Of a stretch of DNA of 64,000 nt, positions 11,860-23,144 are shown piece after piece (the first letter of the stretch is position 1; every line of letters starts with the position of its first letter). The notes beneath the pieces were generated by a model. The model had not been told where the DNA came from. It made no database searches and saw nothing but the letters and a program-made list of their open reading frames with translations. Location: the NCBI RefSeq assembly GCF_021869535.1, contig NW_026262668.1:12198348-12262347 (forward strand). Direction: 5' to 3'. Position numbers and translations under genes: made by a program. Origin of the DNA: Mytilus californianus (lineage: Eukaryota > Mollusca > Bivalvia > Mytilida > Mytilidae).

Positions 11860-12810
11860 TCCACCTTTGATCTAGTAAATTACACTACACAGAGGGCCTG
11901 TCTATATTTGTCCTGACCAATCAGTTACGTCCAAAATAACAACCTTCCAATAAAGCAATATCTTTTCTAAATTGGTTTAATGTATCTAGTGATAATCAAT
12001 ATCGAATGTTACTATACTTCAACTTTTACAACTAGCGAAGCAAAAATACTGGGGGTAATCTGGAATTGACAAACGCTTTTCAGTACTTATATAAATGCAA
12101 ACTTTACTTGTTGATATAGAATATCCAAAACTTTTTTTGTAGAAGGACAACTAGAGTTTTGAACTGAGCCATAATTTATGGAAAATTCGACCTTGCAGCC
12201 AATTGCCAGTTTAACCTAAAATACATACGTCTGCCTATGTGCTAATTACTAAAATCTTATATTTACAGATATTTCCTTGAATTCACTAAGGTTGAATTTT
12301 GTCAACTTTTTGGTAGTGTATATATCCTAATCAAGTTGACTGATCTAAGTGGAATTTCAAACCAATAATAGTGTCAGGATATTATTAGTAGCAGATGGTT
12401 CTACATAGGATGTATTATTCTAGTTCAGTAAGAGAGCAAATTAAAATTAAACAAATTGAAAAAGAAAGAAAAGTAATGGCGTAAAGAAGACTGTCTCATC
12501 CACGTGATATCAATGCACAAAACTTGCTTATTTTCAATTATATTTTTAAATTAGCATGCATTTGGTGCTATGGCAGCTAGAAGGAAGTTGAAATTGCATA
12601 AAAACTTTTAAAGGGGAATCCCATACCCATCCGTACCTGGTTTGTCCATGAGTATTCATATAATAAACTGTTGTTACTATAATACATTGTGTTGTTTCCA
12701 ACTACCTGAGACCGTAAAAAATTTCACAGTCCTTTATCTGTTTTCCAATATTTGTTTTTACATTAATGGCATTTTCTTTTTTTTTCTGATAATATTAGCA
12801 AGGCCTACCA
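11860..12810. other. Intergenic DNA, no gene recognised
   Basis: AT-rich, with only short random reading frames and no recognised repeat. Confidence 0.5.
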
Positions 12811-12814
12811 GCTA

Positions 12815-12970
12815 TACTTAAGTTGAACTATGGTTCACATGCACCGACACCCTTTGCTGTCCGAATCGTACGAGAGACCATGTCTACCTCTACCTTTGAT
12901 GGCATGGGCCATATGGAGACCCTCGTAACAAGAATGGTTTATGTGGAGACTTCTTCTAAAAAAAAGAATC
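12815..12970 (+). repeat. Isolated unit of the ~165-bp degenerate satellite
   Basis: Carries the ACTTAAGTTG/ACCATGTCTACCTCTACCTTTGATG pattern of the units at 13760-14830. Confidence 0.55.
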
Positions 12971-13194
12971 GGAAGGTACCAAGGGGACATTAAAAACTCA
13001 TAAATCGAAGTAAAACTGACAACGCCATGGCAACAAAAGAAAAGGAAAGACGGCGAAAGACAGACAAGTCCACAAAACACTTTATAGAAACTTAGCCTGA
13101 GCAACACGAACTCGAAGAAAATCTGGGTTTTATCTCAGGTGTTCCGGAGGGGAAAACAGATCCTGCTCCACTAGTGGGACCCGTCATGCTGCAT
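12970..13194 (+). repeat. Solo pseudo-LTR of the Naiad-type element (diverged)
   Basis: Matches the pseudo-LTRs at 52881, 54480 and 59426 in order: ACTCATAAATCGAAG, CTGACAACGCCATGGC, GCAACACGAAC, ATCTCAGGTG, CAGATCCTGCTCCAC, GGACCCGTC. No coding part is attached, so it is a solo or 5'-truncated copy. Confidence 0.75.
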
Positions 13195-13489
13195 TTTAAC
13201 CCAATAAACAAGACGGACTATTAAGTTGCATTAAGAAACCCAGAATTGAATTTATTTTGTTTTAGCGAAGACAATGGACTTTTTCTTTCTTAGACTTCTG
13301 CTCTCTCATGTAGATTGACTTCATTGTAACCAGGGATCCTTCGTCTGCAGTCTCGGCTTCTGAGTAAATTGGAAACATGACAATTTTAGAGTATTAATGT
13401 CACAGGGTAAATGGCCACATTTACAAGTATCTATGTAACAAAACCCACAAAAACCCCATAAAGCGACAGGCAAAGAGACATGCAAATAA

Positions 13490-13700
13490 ACTCATGATAG
13501 ATACCAGGATTAAAATTTTGTACGTCAGACGCGCGTTTCGTCTTCAAAAACTAATCAGTGACGCTCGAATCAAGAAATTGAAAAGGCCAAATAAAAAACG
13601 AAGTTGAAGAGCATTGAGGACTTAAAATTCTGAAAGGTTTTGCCAAATACAGCTAAGGCAATCTATTCCTGGGGATGCAAATCCTTAGAATTTCGAAAAA
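13490..13700 (-). repeat. Hammerhead-bearing dispersed repeat (retrozyme/SINE-like)
   Basis: Reverse complement of the unit at about 30735-30925, sharing the GCAATCTATTCC, CCAAATACAGCTAAGG and GAAGTTGAAGAGCATTGAGG blocks. The ribozyme at 13523-13563 is at its 3' side. Confidence 0.75.
13523..13563 (-). ncRNA. Hammerhead ribozyme (core changed)
   Basis: Read on the minus strand: stem I CGTCA, core CTGATTA, a weak stem II, then GAAAC, GCGC, GTC and the closing stem I strand TGACG. The consensus core is CUGANGA, so CUGAUUA has a substitution likely to reduce or abolish cleavage. Stem I pairs perfectly. Confidence 0.75.
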
Positions 13701-13759
13701 TTAAAAGTTTTGTAAACAGTTAATCTATATAAATATGACCATATCAATAATTCATGTCA

Positions 13760-14830
13760 CAGACTCTTAAGATCCCTGTGGTCGTACTCTTAGGACATGG
13801 CTAGGGTATCGATTGTACGATGCATAGAAATGGCTACATATACCACTATTTCTGCTACCACGGCCTATAGTGAAACTCCGTAACAAGACACGTCGAAAAT
13901 ACTTCAAGTTGATTATGAGAAATATTAACCGAGTCCTAATAAATATCCTTACTGATCTCAGGTTGTACATATCTTGAGTTTCTAAAGTACGATGCATTAC
14001 AGAGGTCATGCCTAATACTTCTACCTGTAGTATCATGCCCTACATTGAACCAGTCTGATTAAAATCAAACCTCTCAGCGCTCCCGTTTTGTGATTTGTAG
14101 CGTGGGAGCTCCCACTCGCGACATATAAATAAACGATAGCAAGTGAGAGGTATATTGATTTGACTATGAAACATATGCACTGTACCATCTCTCCGCTTTC
14201 AGACTGGTAACGGTCAGATATCTTAGGTATGGTAAATAACAATGGCATTGAAACCCCCTCTTTCTTGTAACATAAACATCGTAGTGATTTTTTTTAAAGG
14301 CCAGTCGCAATACTTAAGTTGGACCATGGAACATATGTACCACCTTTTCTTACTAGATACAGTAATCGGGTTTTCTGTAGTACGGTCTATAGTAGAAGTC
14401 ATGACTACATCTACCTTTCGTACCATTGTCCACGTGGATACTTTAAATAAATAGGCCAACCGTCAATACCTGACTATGGGACGAATGTAACGAACCCAAT
14501 CCGCTAACCAGACTCAAAATTATGGGTTTAGAGTATTTGTTTTTATGGTGCGTAGTAGAGGTAGAGACCGTAGAGGTAGATTCCACTGATGGGTTTTTGA
14601 ACAACGTAGAAAATCTCGATTAGACCAGCCGGTAAGAATTAAGATGGATTATGGTACATATGCACCAGTTCTCCTTCAACTTCTGTCACACTGGGTCTCT
14701 GGTATCTATTGTACTTCGTATCGTATGGCAGAGGTTACTCCCACCTCTACTTCAGATACCTTGGTCTACGTGAAACTTCTTAATAAAGTCAATCGGCAAA
14801 AACCAGTCCACCTCTGTTGCCAAACTCGTA
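13760..14830. repeat. Degenerate ~165-bp tandem satellite
   Basis: Recurring blocks are an ATGGNACATATGCACC-like segment (14164, 14325, 14474, 14649) and a GTAGAGGTCATGNCTACCTCTACCTTTGATACCATGG-like segment (about 13825, 14000, 14395, 14557, 14727). Spacings are mostly 160-175 bp. Short reading frames on both strands here are by-products of the repeat. No homogeneous array remains. Confidence 0.6.
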
Positions 14831-15860
14831 TGAGTCTAGGGTATAACATTCATTTAGCATGTGAAAGAAGCAAAGATGTGGCGTGAAGTTTAAGTACGAA
14901 TTTCGATCATTTTCATGTTATCTAATCCTTAATGCGCTCCCGCATCAATGTTCACAAACTGTTTTTTGTACCTCAAATATTATTGTCGTGGTGAAAAGTA
15001 GACGGGTCCGGTGCATATGGCCAATATTGTCGGTATGCCTTATCAAAAGCCTTTCCGTGTTGGATATTCTACCAATAGTAACTGAGGCATCGCCTAAACT
15101 ATGTACTGTACCACAGATTCCCCAGACCCGTATGGATATGAGAGCAGAGGGGTAATTTTGCATATTTACAATAATCTCACTTCATTGTTAGCAGCTGGGC
15201 TTGTTAAGAGAATTTACATGCGAGTACTATAACAAGAGGTAAGCATGGAGGCTAGTATGCTTGTACTACTGCCCTCATTGGTAGTCTCTTAATTAAACCA
15301 TTCTGCAATATCGTTATATTTGAATTGGATTTCTTCGTTTCTTCGTAGTATTTTTAGTGATATTAAAGTTTTGAAAGTAACTTTAAGTATTTATTTTTCT
15401 GATATTTTCATTATCTTTTGATGTAGCTGTGAACACTAATAGAAGGTCATATTTAGGGTGATTTGTTTATGGTTGTCATTGAGATAACTATCCATCAGAG
15501 CCCTATAATTGGCCTTACCTCTTTACAATTTTGTGCGTTTTTTTTCGCAACCGAATGGCATATTATATGTTATAACTATGACTTTCCGATTTTTTTTAAC
15601 ATGTATTAATTAAAAAAAAAACTCTTAATTGGGACACCTTTTTTATATTAAGAGTAAGAACAAAACCAATTGTTCACACTGACATGCATTAAAAAGTATT
15701 TCTAAATTGATTTCGATATATTAATATAAAAAACTTATCAATACTGAAAGCTCTCAAAGATAATCTAAATGGTTAAAAGGACTATATCTACTTAACCAAT
15801 GAGGCTATTAGCACAATTTTTCGGAATTATCAGTTTTTAAAGATCTACAATTTCGTATTT
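14831..15860. other. Intergenic DNA, partly satellite-like
   Basis: 14990-15150 may be further diverged satellite. No gene recognised. A short R2-like scrap lies at about 15460-15520. Confidence 0.4.
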
Positions 15861-15890
15861 GATTTGACCTTCCAAGTGTTTTAATTCGAG

Positions 15891-15932
15891 CGCAACTGAT
15901 GGGTCGTATGTAGACGAAACGCGCGTCTTGCG
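15891..15932 (+). ncRNA. Hammerhead ribozyme (core changed)
   Basis: Stem I CGCAA (15891-15895) pairs perfectly with TTGCG (15928-15932). Between them are CTGATGG (consensus CUGANGA, last base changed), a stem II of GTC/GAC, GAAAC, a GCGC loop and GTC ending at the predicted cleavage site 15927. Compared with the other two copies, both strands of stem I have changed together (CGTCA/TGACG versus CGCAA/TTGCG). The upstream 15800-15890 is a diverged form of the same dispersed repeat. Confidence 0.75.
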
Positions 15933-16341
15933 TATCTAATAGTAAGCCTTGTAAATTTGGTGAGTTTTTATTGTGATGGCTTTAAACGGACAATTCAGTT
16001 TTATATCTTTGTCCAATTTGTACATTGTGTGCACGACAATATTTAAAATATGATTGTGCAATAAAGAAGAGGCGAGGTTTATGAAGTATTTGTTTTTATT
16101 TAAGTTTAGATAATTAAAGTTTACTTTTTTGAAGGATGAGTACAAACTAGGTTTTGTTCATTTGGGACTGAGACATTCAATGAATAGCACGTACACTGTA
16201 TATATATATGTATAAGTTTTGTTAAAAATATCCACCCGGTTATTGCTCTCCTATCAGACAATTCAAATGCACAGGTGTGAGATGAGATTTTTTTTAAATA
16301 TATATTGTTTGAGTATATATGTTACAGTGAATTTGTATAAT

Positions 16342-17573
16342 CAGGGATTATGTATTATACTAAAATCATTAGTGATTATATATAATCCCTGAAAATGACC
16401 AGTAATTTTATAAAATCACTGAAAATTTTGAGCATTATTTACAAATTCCCTGATATTATTTCAGGGATTATCAATAATACAATAAAACAAAGCTCTTTTG
16501 TTTAATAAAATTAATCAAATATGAACAAATGAATCATCTTTATCTCTTACCCTTTTAAGGTTGAACAGAACAATTTTCAGTCCCTGTTCATTTATCAACT
16601 CAAAAAGGAACAGTTTTTATTGTATTTGACTGTGTTGAAACACATTAACCCGTAAACCAACATTCAAGTATTTAAAATTGAAATTAACAATACCAACATT
16701 CTCAATAATAGTGATAACTGCACATGTATGCCATGATTTTATTGTTTGCCGAAAACAGCGTTAAATGCACATTCATGTTCTAAATGTAAATGCACAGTGC
16801 ATGTAATTTGCTGTACAACAGATGGCGATGAAGGCTATTAAAAATCTGTTTTTGTTTTCTATGTTCCAATGAACAAGAAATCAAAACTTAGCAAACTAAT
16901 GCAACTAAACGTACAGAAAAACAAACAGAACGCATGCTTGACAGATTGAACACAATTTTGGAGGAGGCAAACATTGGCTGTAAATGTTTTGATACCAATT
17001 CCTCATATTGATCGCGAAAAGGAAGATCCATAAATATAATGGCCATTGTTCATGAACGGCCTGAAAAGGATATTGCCTGGCTACGAAACTTAGAAGTTTG
17101 CTCGGATCCTACACAAAATATCAATTTGAGGTGGCTGATTCACTTTTGTGGCACCTTCAGACATTGTTTTTCTCTTCAACGTGCAGTAAAATCAGATGCA
17201 ATATATACATGATATAGGAAGGACAAGTTTGTTTTTATTAAAGTGGAAGTTGTTGAAATAAAAAAACGAAAAGCATTGAAAATGGTTGATTGGTAAAGCT
17301 GCAATAGTAGATGTCATCCAAATGTACATTGCTGTTTATAAAAATAGATGATAATTTATCAGAGTATTGTGCTTAATATTTTAATATTCATGCTTCCTAT
17401 CATGTTTAAATATGATTTTATAGAATAAATTATTCAACTTTTATTCATTGTCTCTTCATTCCAATTATTATGTATAATCTCTGACATTTTTTCTAGTGAT
17501 TATGCATAATTCCTGAAAATTTAAGCGAATATATATAATCACTAAACTAACCACTGATTGTACATAATCCCTG
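16342..17573 (+). mobile_element. Degraded DNA transposon with CAGGGATTATGTA terminal inverted repeats
   Basis: The left end CAGGGATTATGTA (16342-16354) is inverted at 17561-17573. The inverted repeat continues imperfectly for ~48 bp, including AGTGATTATATATA. Several AATCCCTGA and TCAGGGATTAT motifs lie subterminally. At about 16870-17160 broken frames read like the C-terminal tail of KRAB-A-domain-protein-2-like/Ginger-type integrases (VLIPIPHIDREKEDP, followed by NIMAI in another frame), interrupted by stops. That family name is from memory. No convincing target duplication is seen. The right end lies 86 bp from the start codon of the intact TRIM gene. Confidence 0.65.
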
Positions 17574-17601
17574 TGTTCTGTGGTTAAAGGTAATATTCTT
17601 C

Positions 17602-17612
17602 GATCACGTGAC
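17602..17612 (+). promoter_or_regulatory. Conserved E-box upstream of the intact TRIM gene
   Basis: GATCACGTGAC, 48 bp before the ATG, is in the same relative place as in the duplicated copy (9877-9887). TATAACAGGAA follows in both. bHLH-zip binding is inferred from the motif only. Confidence 0.35.
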
Positions 17613-17659
17613 AAACTGTATAACAGGAAGTAAAAAAAACCCAACAAGTTAATGCAGGT

Positions 17660-19639
17660 ATGGTGGTATCTAAACCATTATACGATACTTTAGAAATATT
17701 GTCCTGTCCTATTTGCTCTGAAACATTCAAGTCACCGAAAATACTACCATGCTTACATACATTTTGTGAACCATGCATACACGAGTTTATTATATCGACT
17801 GGGCGCAAAAAAGACAACAAAATGTCAGAGTTTGCATGTCCCATCTGTAGGACAATAGTGATTCCATTAAATTCTGATGAATCCATTGAAAAATGGACTT
17901 GTACATTGCAGGACAATGCTACTATAGCAACAATCATTGCGCTATCAACAGGAGACACAACACAGGAGTGTCATGCTTGTAAACGATGGAATGAAAAATC
18001 GGACGCTAAGTTTTGGTGTAAGATCTGCGAAGAAGCTCTATGCAAAAAGTGTAATCAAATGCACAATCGAATGAAACTGTTATCTGCCCATGTTGTAATC
18101 GAAATTGAGGAATATGGTTTAACTACATCTGGAATAGATTTAAATGCAATATCCAATCAGTGTCCAATGCATCCTTCAAAAGAACTTGAAATATTCTGCT
18201 GTCGTCATAGAGTACCATGTTGCGTTTTATGTCTACTTTCAAAACATATAGAATGTACAGGGCTTAAACCAATTGAAGAAGTTTTTGTTGAGAACAATGA
18301 TTATGAAGCCCTTCCGGAGAAACTAGGAAGAATTAAAGACGCGACAATCAAACTGCTGACGGAAAAGGAACAACATAAGTCGGACTTTATCAAGAGTACA
18401 GAGACCGTCGAGGAAGAAGCAGCAAAATTTGCTGAAACGATCAAATGTAATATTGACAATTTATTTGAAATGTTGAAGAAGCAATTACACATATTTCGTG
18501 ATGAACAGAACACAAATTTTAATGTTCGCATACGTTTATTGGAACAATTTGTCAAGAGTCTTGAACACTGGATAAGTGTTACGAAAATTGTAAAGGAATT
18601 AGGGTCCAACACTCAGTTGTTTGTTCATGTAGAGACAACGAGAAGCCAAATTAAAGCCAGTATCATAGAACTTAATAAAAAATTTCAGAATGAGAATCTT
18701 ATTACTCTTAATCTTAAAAGGAATGAAAGAATTGAACAGCTACAAACTGCGGAGATATTAGGCACATTAGAACAAACAAAAGAACTCTTAGTAGATCAAA
18801 CTCTGGATATTTTCAAAGTCTGTAAAGATTTGGGTGTATTTACCTGTCATACATTTGAAGAACTCAGTGTGAAGAAGCTCAACACATTTAGTTTTAAAGG
18901 CTCGGCAATGAGGTGTGGCGTATACATAAGTGATAAGTACATAGTAGTTGGAGATGGAGCGACCGAAGTAAAATTGCACATGCTTGATAAACATACCGGA
19001 GCTATTATAGATTCGAAGGTGTTAACTGGAGACATTAAACGGTTGTGTTATGATTCTAAATTCAATCAAGTTTTTATTTCTTGCTATTTTAAAAACCTAT
19101 ATGTTGCCACAATACATGAAAATACAATTACAACGCCACAGAAAATCGCATTCAGAAAGGAATATGTTGGAGCATTATTTTCTCATAATGAATTTGTTTT
19201 CCTGGTAGTGCCCAATGCAATAAGAAAATTTGTTAAGACATTTAATCCCGACAACGTAGGGGAACTGACACATTGTTTTTCAACGAACACTGAAAATGGA
19301 TTAGACGGTATGAATATACATGACGATGACATTATTTTTACAACAAAGAACAAAGAAATCAAACGTGCCACATTAGAAGGCCAAACTATATATTGCTATC
19401 AAAACAAAACGATTGTGACTCCGGAGTGTCTGGCTGTGTTACCATCTGGACTGGTCCTGTTTGTTGATAGGAATTACAAGGGTTCCTTACATGTTTTATC
19501 TGCCGATGGTACAAAACATAGGACATTGCTTGAAAATTTCGGGAAGATAGAAAATCCAAAGGATATCTGGTTGGATGTGGATAAAGAAACTATATACATT
19601 GCTGGAGGAGAGTATATCGAAGTGTACTGTCTCTATTAG
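17660..19639 (+). CDS. TRIM-family RING/B-box/coiled-coil protein with C-terminal beta-propeller-like region
   Basis: Single open exon of 659 residues. The RING zinc ligands are C16, C19, C31, H33, C36, C39, C60 and C63. The first B-box is at residues 104-144 (C104, C107, C120, C123, C128, C131, H135, H144). The second is at about 168-199 (C168, H171, C180, H183, C188, C191, H196, C199). A coiled coil runs from about 215 to 390. The C-terminal ~260 residues (about 400-659) are a beta-strand-rich repeat region like the NHL/WD-type propellers of bivalve TRIM2/3/45/56-like proteins. RING plus B-box proteins of this kind are usually E3 ubiquitin ligases, and bivalve genomes hold many lineage-specific, often intronless copies linked to immunity and stress. 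The substrate cannot be told from sequence. The start is chosen because it precedes the RING by 15 residues and is shared with the duplicate at 9924. Confidence 0.9.
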   Translation: MVVSKPLYDTLEILSCPICSETFKSPKILPCLHTFCEPCIHEFIISTGRKKDNKMSEFACPICRTIVIPLNSDESIEKWTCTLQDNATIATIIALSTGDTTQECHACKRWNEKSDAKFWCKICEEALCKKCNQMHNRMKLLSAHVVIEIEEYGLTTSGIDLNAISNQCPMHPSKELEIFCCRHRVPCCVLCLLSKHIECTGLKPIEEVFVENNDYEALPEKLGRIKDATIKLLTEKEQHKSDFIKSTETVEEEAAKFAETIKCNIDNLFEMLKKQLHIFRDEQNTNFNVRIRLLEQFVKSLEHWISVTKIVKELGSNTQLFVHVETTRSQIKASIIELNKKFQNENLITLNLKRNERIEQLQTAEILGTLEQTKELLVDQTLDIFKVCKDLGVFTCHTFEELSVKKLNTFSFKGSAMRCGVYISDKYIVVGDGATEVKLHMLDKHTGAIIDSKVLTGDIKRLCYDSKFNQVFISCYFKNLYVATIHENTITTPQKIAFRKEYVGALFSHNEFVFLVVPNAIRKFVKTFNPDNVGELTHCFSTNTENGLDGMNIHDDDIIFTTKNKEIKRATLEGQTIYCYQNKTIVTPECLAVLPSGLVLFVDRNYKGSLHVLSADGTKHRTLLENFGKIENPKDIWLDVDKETIYIAGGEYIEVYCLY

Positions 19640-19649
19640 TTGAAACCAG

Positions 19650-20190
19650 ATTGAACCATGACACGTGGTGTTTTACATGTTTACAAACCCAGACGTTTGA
19701 AACACGGTTTTAGTTATAGTCAATGGACTACCGTACCTTGCAATGGAATGCGCTTGATTTCTAACTTGTTTTTATGTTTCATGTACACATGTCATTGTAT
19801 TAAATAATTTGCGTGTTAGCCTGATATGACTAACAGGAGATGTTGGGTTACCGTTAATGAGACAGGAACCCACCAATACAACAAAACCATAAAAGACACG
19901 CAAAGATCAACATGTGTTCTTCAATGCTATGCAAGTGTTTATATTACTACATGTACATGTATGTATGAGTCAATCTCTTACACTGTTCCGAATCTAAGTA
20001 AATAACTTAACAGAGTATTATAGATCTGTTAAAACCAAAAGAAAAGTAAGATATAAACAAACACTGACGAGACTTTGGACAGGCACATTGACATATGACG
20101 GAGATTACTAGTTTTTCGAGTACTTAATTACACCATTTGTTTTAAAGTTGAGTAAACACTATACATGAATACACTTAAGGAACCTGTTGT
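19650..20190. other. 3' flank of the TRIM gene
   Basis: No gene recognised. Short scraps resembling dispersed repeats (GAGACAGGAACCCACCAATA). Confidence 0.45.
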
Positions 20191-20194
20191 TCAG

Positions 20195-20445
20195 TGGTTG
20201 TCGTTTGTTGATGTGGTTCATAAGTGTTTCTCGTTTCTCGTTTTTATAAGATTATACCGTTGTTTTTCCTGTTTGAATTGTTTTACATTAGCCATTTTGG
20301 GGCCCTTTATAGCTTGCTGTTCGGTGTGAGCCAAGGCTGCGTGTTGAAGGCCGTAATTTGACCTATAATTGTTAACTTTTTACACATTGTGACTTGGATG
20401 GAGTGTTGTCTCATTGGCACTCATACCACATCTTCTTATTTCTAC
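20195..20445 (-). repeat. R2-family dispersed repeat (reverse orientation)
   Basis: Ends with CTCATTGGCACTCATACCAC and contains GGGGCCCTTTATAGCTTGCT and GTTGTCGTTTGTTGATGTGG, as at 59160-59410. Confidence 0.8.
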
Positions 20446-20639
20446 TTAAAATGTTTTATTCATTAAAAAGGCTTTCCTAAAAGATTCACATTTTTGTTAT
20501 TAATATTGATGACTGCAAAGTTTTGTTTTGCTTTTAACGAATATTTGTTTTCCATGGGAACACAGTTGGGGAAGAAAAATAGTAAGGCGTCGTCCTTCTG
20601 CTTTTTTATCCATATTTCCGACACATTGTTGAAGGTACC

Positions 20640-20745
20640 GCATAGGTTAAGTCTTGCGTCCCGCCTCGGTGGTCTCGTGGTAACATGTCAGCTCGTGTGC
20701 GGTAGAACGTCTGCTAGACCCCTTTCCGGGTTTAAAAAAAGATAA
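20640..20745 (+). repeat. Possible tRNA-derived SINE fragment
   Basis: GCCTCGGTGGTCTCGTGG followed by TAACATG resembles a Pol III box A, but no clear box B follows and no tRNA cloverleaf can be drawn. Weak. Confidence 0.25.
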
Positions 20746-20879
20746 AAAATTTTGTATTTAATTTCTCTACGCTTTGCACGAGGGATTTAGAGTTAACAGC
20801 AAAGACTGATCGGTTCGAAATCAGAATATTTATTTATTTAATATACTAGTAATACATTAACATGTTCTTGTTCTGATAT

Positions 20880-20990
20880 ATAAAATTAAGAAGATGTGGT
20901 ATAATTGTCAATGAGACAACTCTCAACAAAAGACCAAATGACACAGAAATTAACAACTATAGGTCACCGTACGGCCTTCAACAATGATGC
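20880..20990 (+). repeat. R2-family repeat, short end fragment
   Basis: AAGATGTGGTATAATTGTCA through CACCGTACGGCCTTCAACAA. Confidence 0.75.
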
Positions 20991-21528
20991 ATGCAAATTT
21001 TGCCACTGGAATTTAACTCCAAATACATCTTTCTTTTAAATTGTAGAGCTCAAGTCTTGAATTCAGTCTTCTTTGCTTTGACATTGGAACGTCTTTGATT
21101 TATTTCATTTCAAAGTCATACGTCCAAGGTAAAGGTCACACATAGCAGCATTAGGGAAACCAGTCATTTAGATTATGTAGGATTTGATGGAATGCTGAAC
21201 AATGGGGTGTCCCGGTTATCTTCTTTATTACTCGGATACTTTGCATTTCTTCCCGTAATAATCAGTTTTTGCTATTGTATTACTGAAGAAAAGACCACCA
21301 AAAGAGCGAAATCGATATTCGTATCTTAGTCAAGACATTTAATCAAAGATGGTTTTTGATGTTTTACGTTTTTGCCTCTTTTGGTTCTATTGATCCTATG
21401 ATTATAACATCCTATTGTAGCTGTCTCAACTTTTGAATTGATCAAATCGTTATTGATTGTGGAATTCAGAAATGTACATCAAATATAGCAGAAACTATAA
21501 ATTTTCATTTAATCAAGTTTTACATGTT

Positions 21529-21540
<12 letters not shown>
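20991..21540. other. Intergenic DNA, no gene recognised
   Basis: No recognisable gene or repeat. Ends in (CA)n/(TA)n microsatellites at about 21531-21562. Confidence 0.45.
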
Positions 21541-21562
<22 letters not shown>

Positions 21563-21841
21563 ATATTTCGACTCTTCAAAATTTAAGAGTCTATCCTAAA
21601 TTGAGGTAAATTATATGGCCTTCCAAATACCGTTTCGATCCCTAACATCACTGAAGAGACATTAATTGTCGAAATCCGGATATGGTGTACTAATTTTTGC
21701 ACCTTTTGTTTGCTGTATTCCATCATTTCCGCAAGTTTATTGTTTTCTGTTTGGTATAAAATTAATAATTTTAATAGATCCATTTTGTAACATCTTGTGA
21801 TCCGTTTATTTGGCAATCGCCAATGGCAGTCAGCAGGGTTT

Positions 21842-22042
21842 AAGAACATCTGTTGTTCGACCTGTTAGTCAAATGCGTTTTGTTAAAATATACTTTTTCA
21901 CTTTTTTGGTCTTTTGGAAAATGTTGTCTGTGCTGTATTTAGACCCCTCTATCAAGAAATTTGTTTTGCATGCACACGTATAAAAATTGCGGTTTTTATC
22001 CAACGCAATCATAGGTTTGAACGTTGTTTTCAATTTAGACTT

Positions 22043-22050
<8 letters not shown>
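21842..22050. repeat. Left outer arm of an inverted repeat
   Basis: About 200 bp inverted and nearly identical at 23842-24045. The shared blocks are GTTCGACCTG, CAAATGCGTTTTGTTAAAA, GCATGCACACGTATAAAAAT and CAATCATAGGTTTGAACGTT. (TA)n tracts sit at 22047-22080 and 24049-24068. Confidence 0.85.
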
Positions 22051-22082
<32 letters not shown>

Positions 22083-22576
22083 CCAGTCTAAAAGGCTACA
22101 ACATCACCAACAAATGACAATTAACAAACAAATGTAACTATAAATATTTCGGATAACAGATATCCTTCATCAGTATGAGCACGATGTAAAATGAATCAGA
22201 TCAATCTATTCTGATTATTAAATTATAGCAATCTTGGATTCTATACAATAAAAAAAGTGAAACAGTTTCACCCGAACATCATATGTAGAGACGCTAATAC
22301 ATTTTTAAAATTTTCAAAAAAACGACTCAAAGACATGCCAAAAATTAAAATAGTAATTAGAGATATGAACTGGCACAACTCTAAAATTCCAAAATGACGT
22401 CAGTTAAGATGTTACAACAACTGCGTGTAAATACATTCCCCCCCAAAAAAAACAGCACTGATCGATATAAGCTGGTAAAATATATCAAACTGAGGCTGCG
22501 TATTTATCATCCCAAATAAATAGCAGTTTTATAATGAAAAAAAAAAATAATAGTAAATTTGGGCTAAGGTTAAATA

Positions 22577-23144
22577 ATTTACATCCCAAAATGAGTGAAA
22601 AATAAAACTTAGTATTTTTTATTGATGCCGTTTGGATGATGTACATTTAGTTCCTTTATCCAAAAGTTTCCCGAACCTGTCGCTGGGCATCACTCCAGTG
22701 AATGTTCTGTTCAATCACTAGGATCTTCATGCGGTTAAAGTCATCAAGTTTGTGACCAGACTGTCTGAAATGCTGAGAAACTGGGAGAAGTGGCTTCTTA
22801 GAGATATCACTCCTATGGCCATTGAAGCGTTTGCGGAAAGGCTGCTTTGACTCACCAACATATTGGAGGCCACAAACCGAACATTCTAGAATGTAAATAA
22901 CATTCATACTTTTGCAGTTAACATTGCAAAATATCCTACAGTTATTTTCGGTTGCCTTACTGTGAAAAGTTGATGAGTGATGCATCTGTAGGCAGCATTT
23001 GCAGCGAATTCAGAACATTCACTGGAGTGATGCCCAGCGACAGGTTCGGGAAAGCTTTTGGATAAAGCAACTAAATGTACATCATCCAAACGGCATCAAT
23101 AAAAAATACTAAGTTTTATTTTTCACTCATTTTGGGATGTAAAT
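22577..23144 (-). mobile_element. Penelope-like element 3' end with GIY-YIG endonuclease, inside a 133-bp inverted repeat
   Basis: On the minus strand (22985 down to about 22620) the reading frame encodes a GIY-YIG endonuclease: NVIYILEC, then C-x2-C, QYVGES and the RKRF..GHRSD helix. The two-base-apart arms 22577-22709 and 23011-23144 are inverted copies of its last ~130 bp. In the left arm a one-base loss turns the frame out at ETFG. The right arm, read on +, keeps an open end with SFWIKQLNVHHPNGINKKY and then TAA. As the protein stops just after this domain, it is a canonical PLE with C-terminal endonuclease, unlike the N-terminal type at 53-62 kb. Such elements make the DNA nick that primes reverse transcription. 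No RT part is attached, so it is a 5'-truncated head-to-head insertion. Confidence 0.75.

Noticed and set aside
18301..18612. 103-residue minus-strand ORF within the TRIM gene
   Set aside because: Shadow of the coiled-coil coding strand; Cys/Ser-rich translation with no domain.
20640..20745. tRNA gene
   Set aside because: A box-A-like stretch only; no box B, anticodon arm or acceptor stem can be formed. Kept only as a weak SINE-like call.
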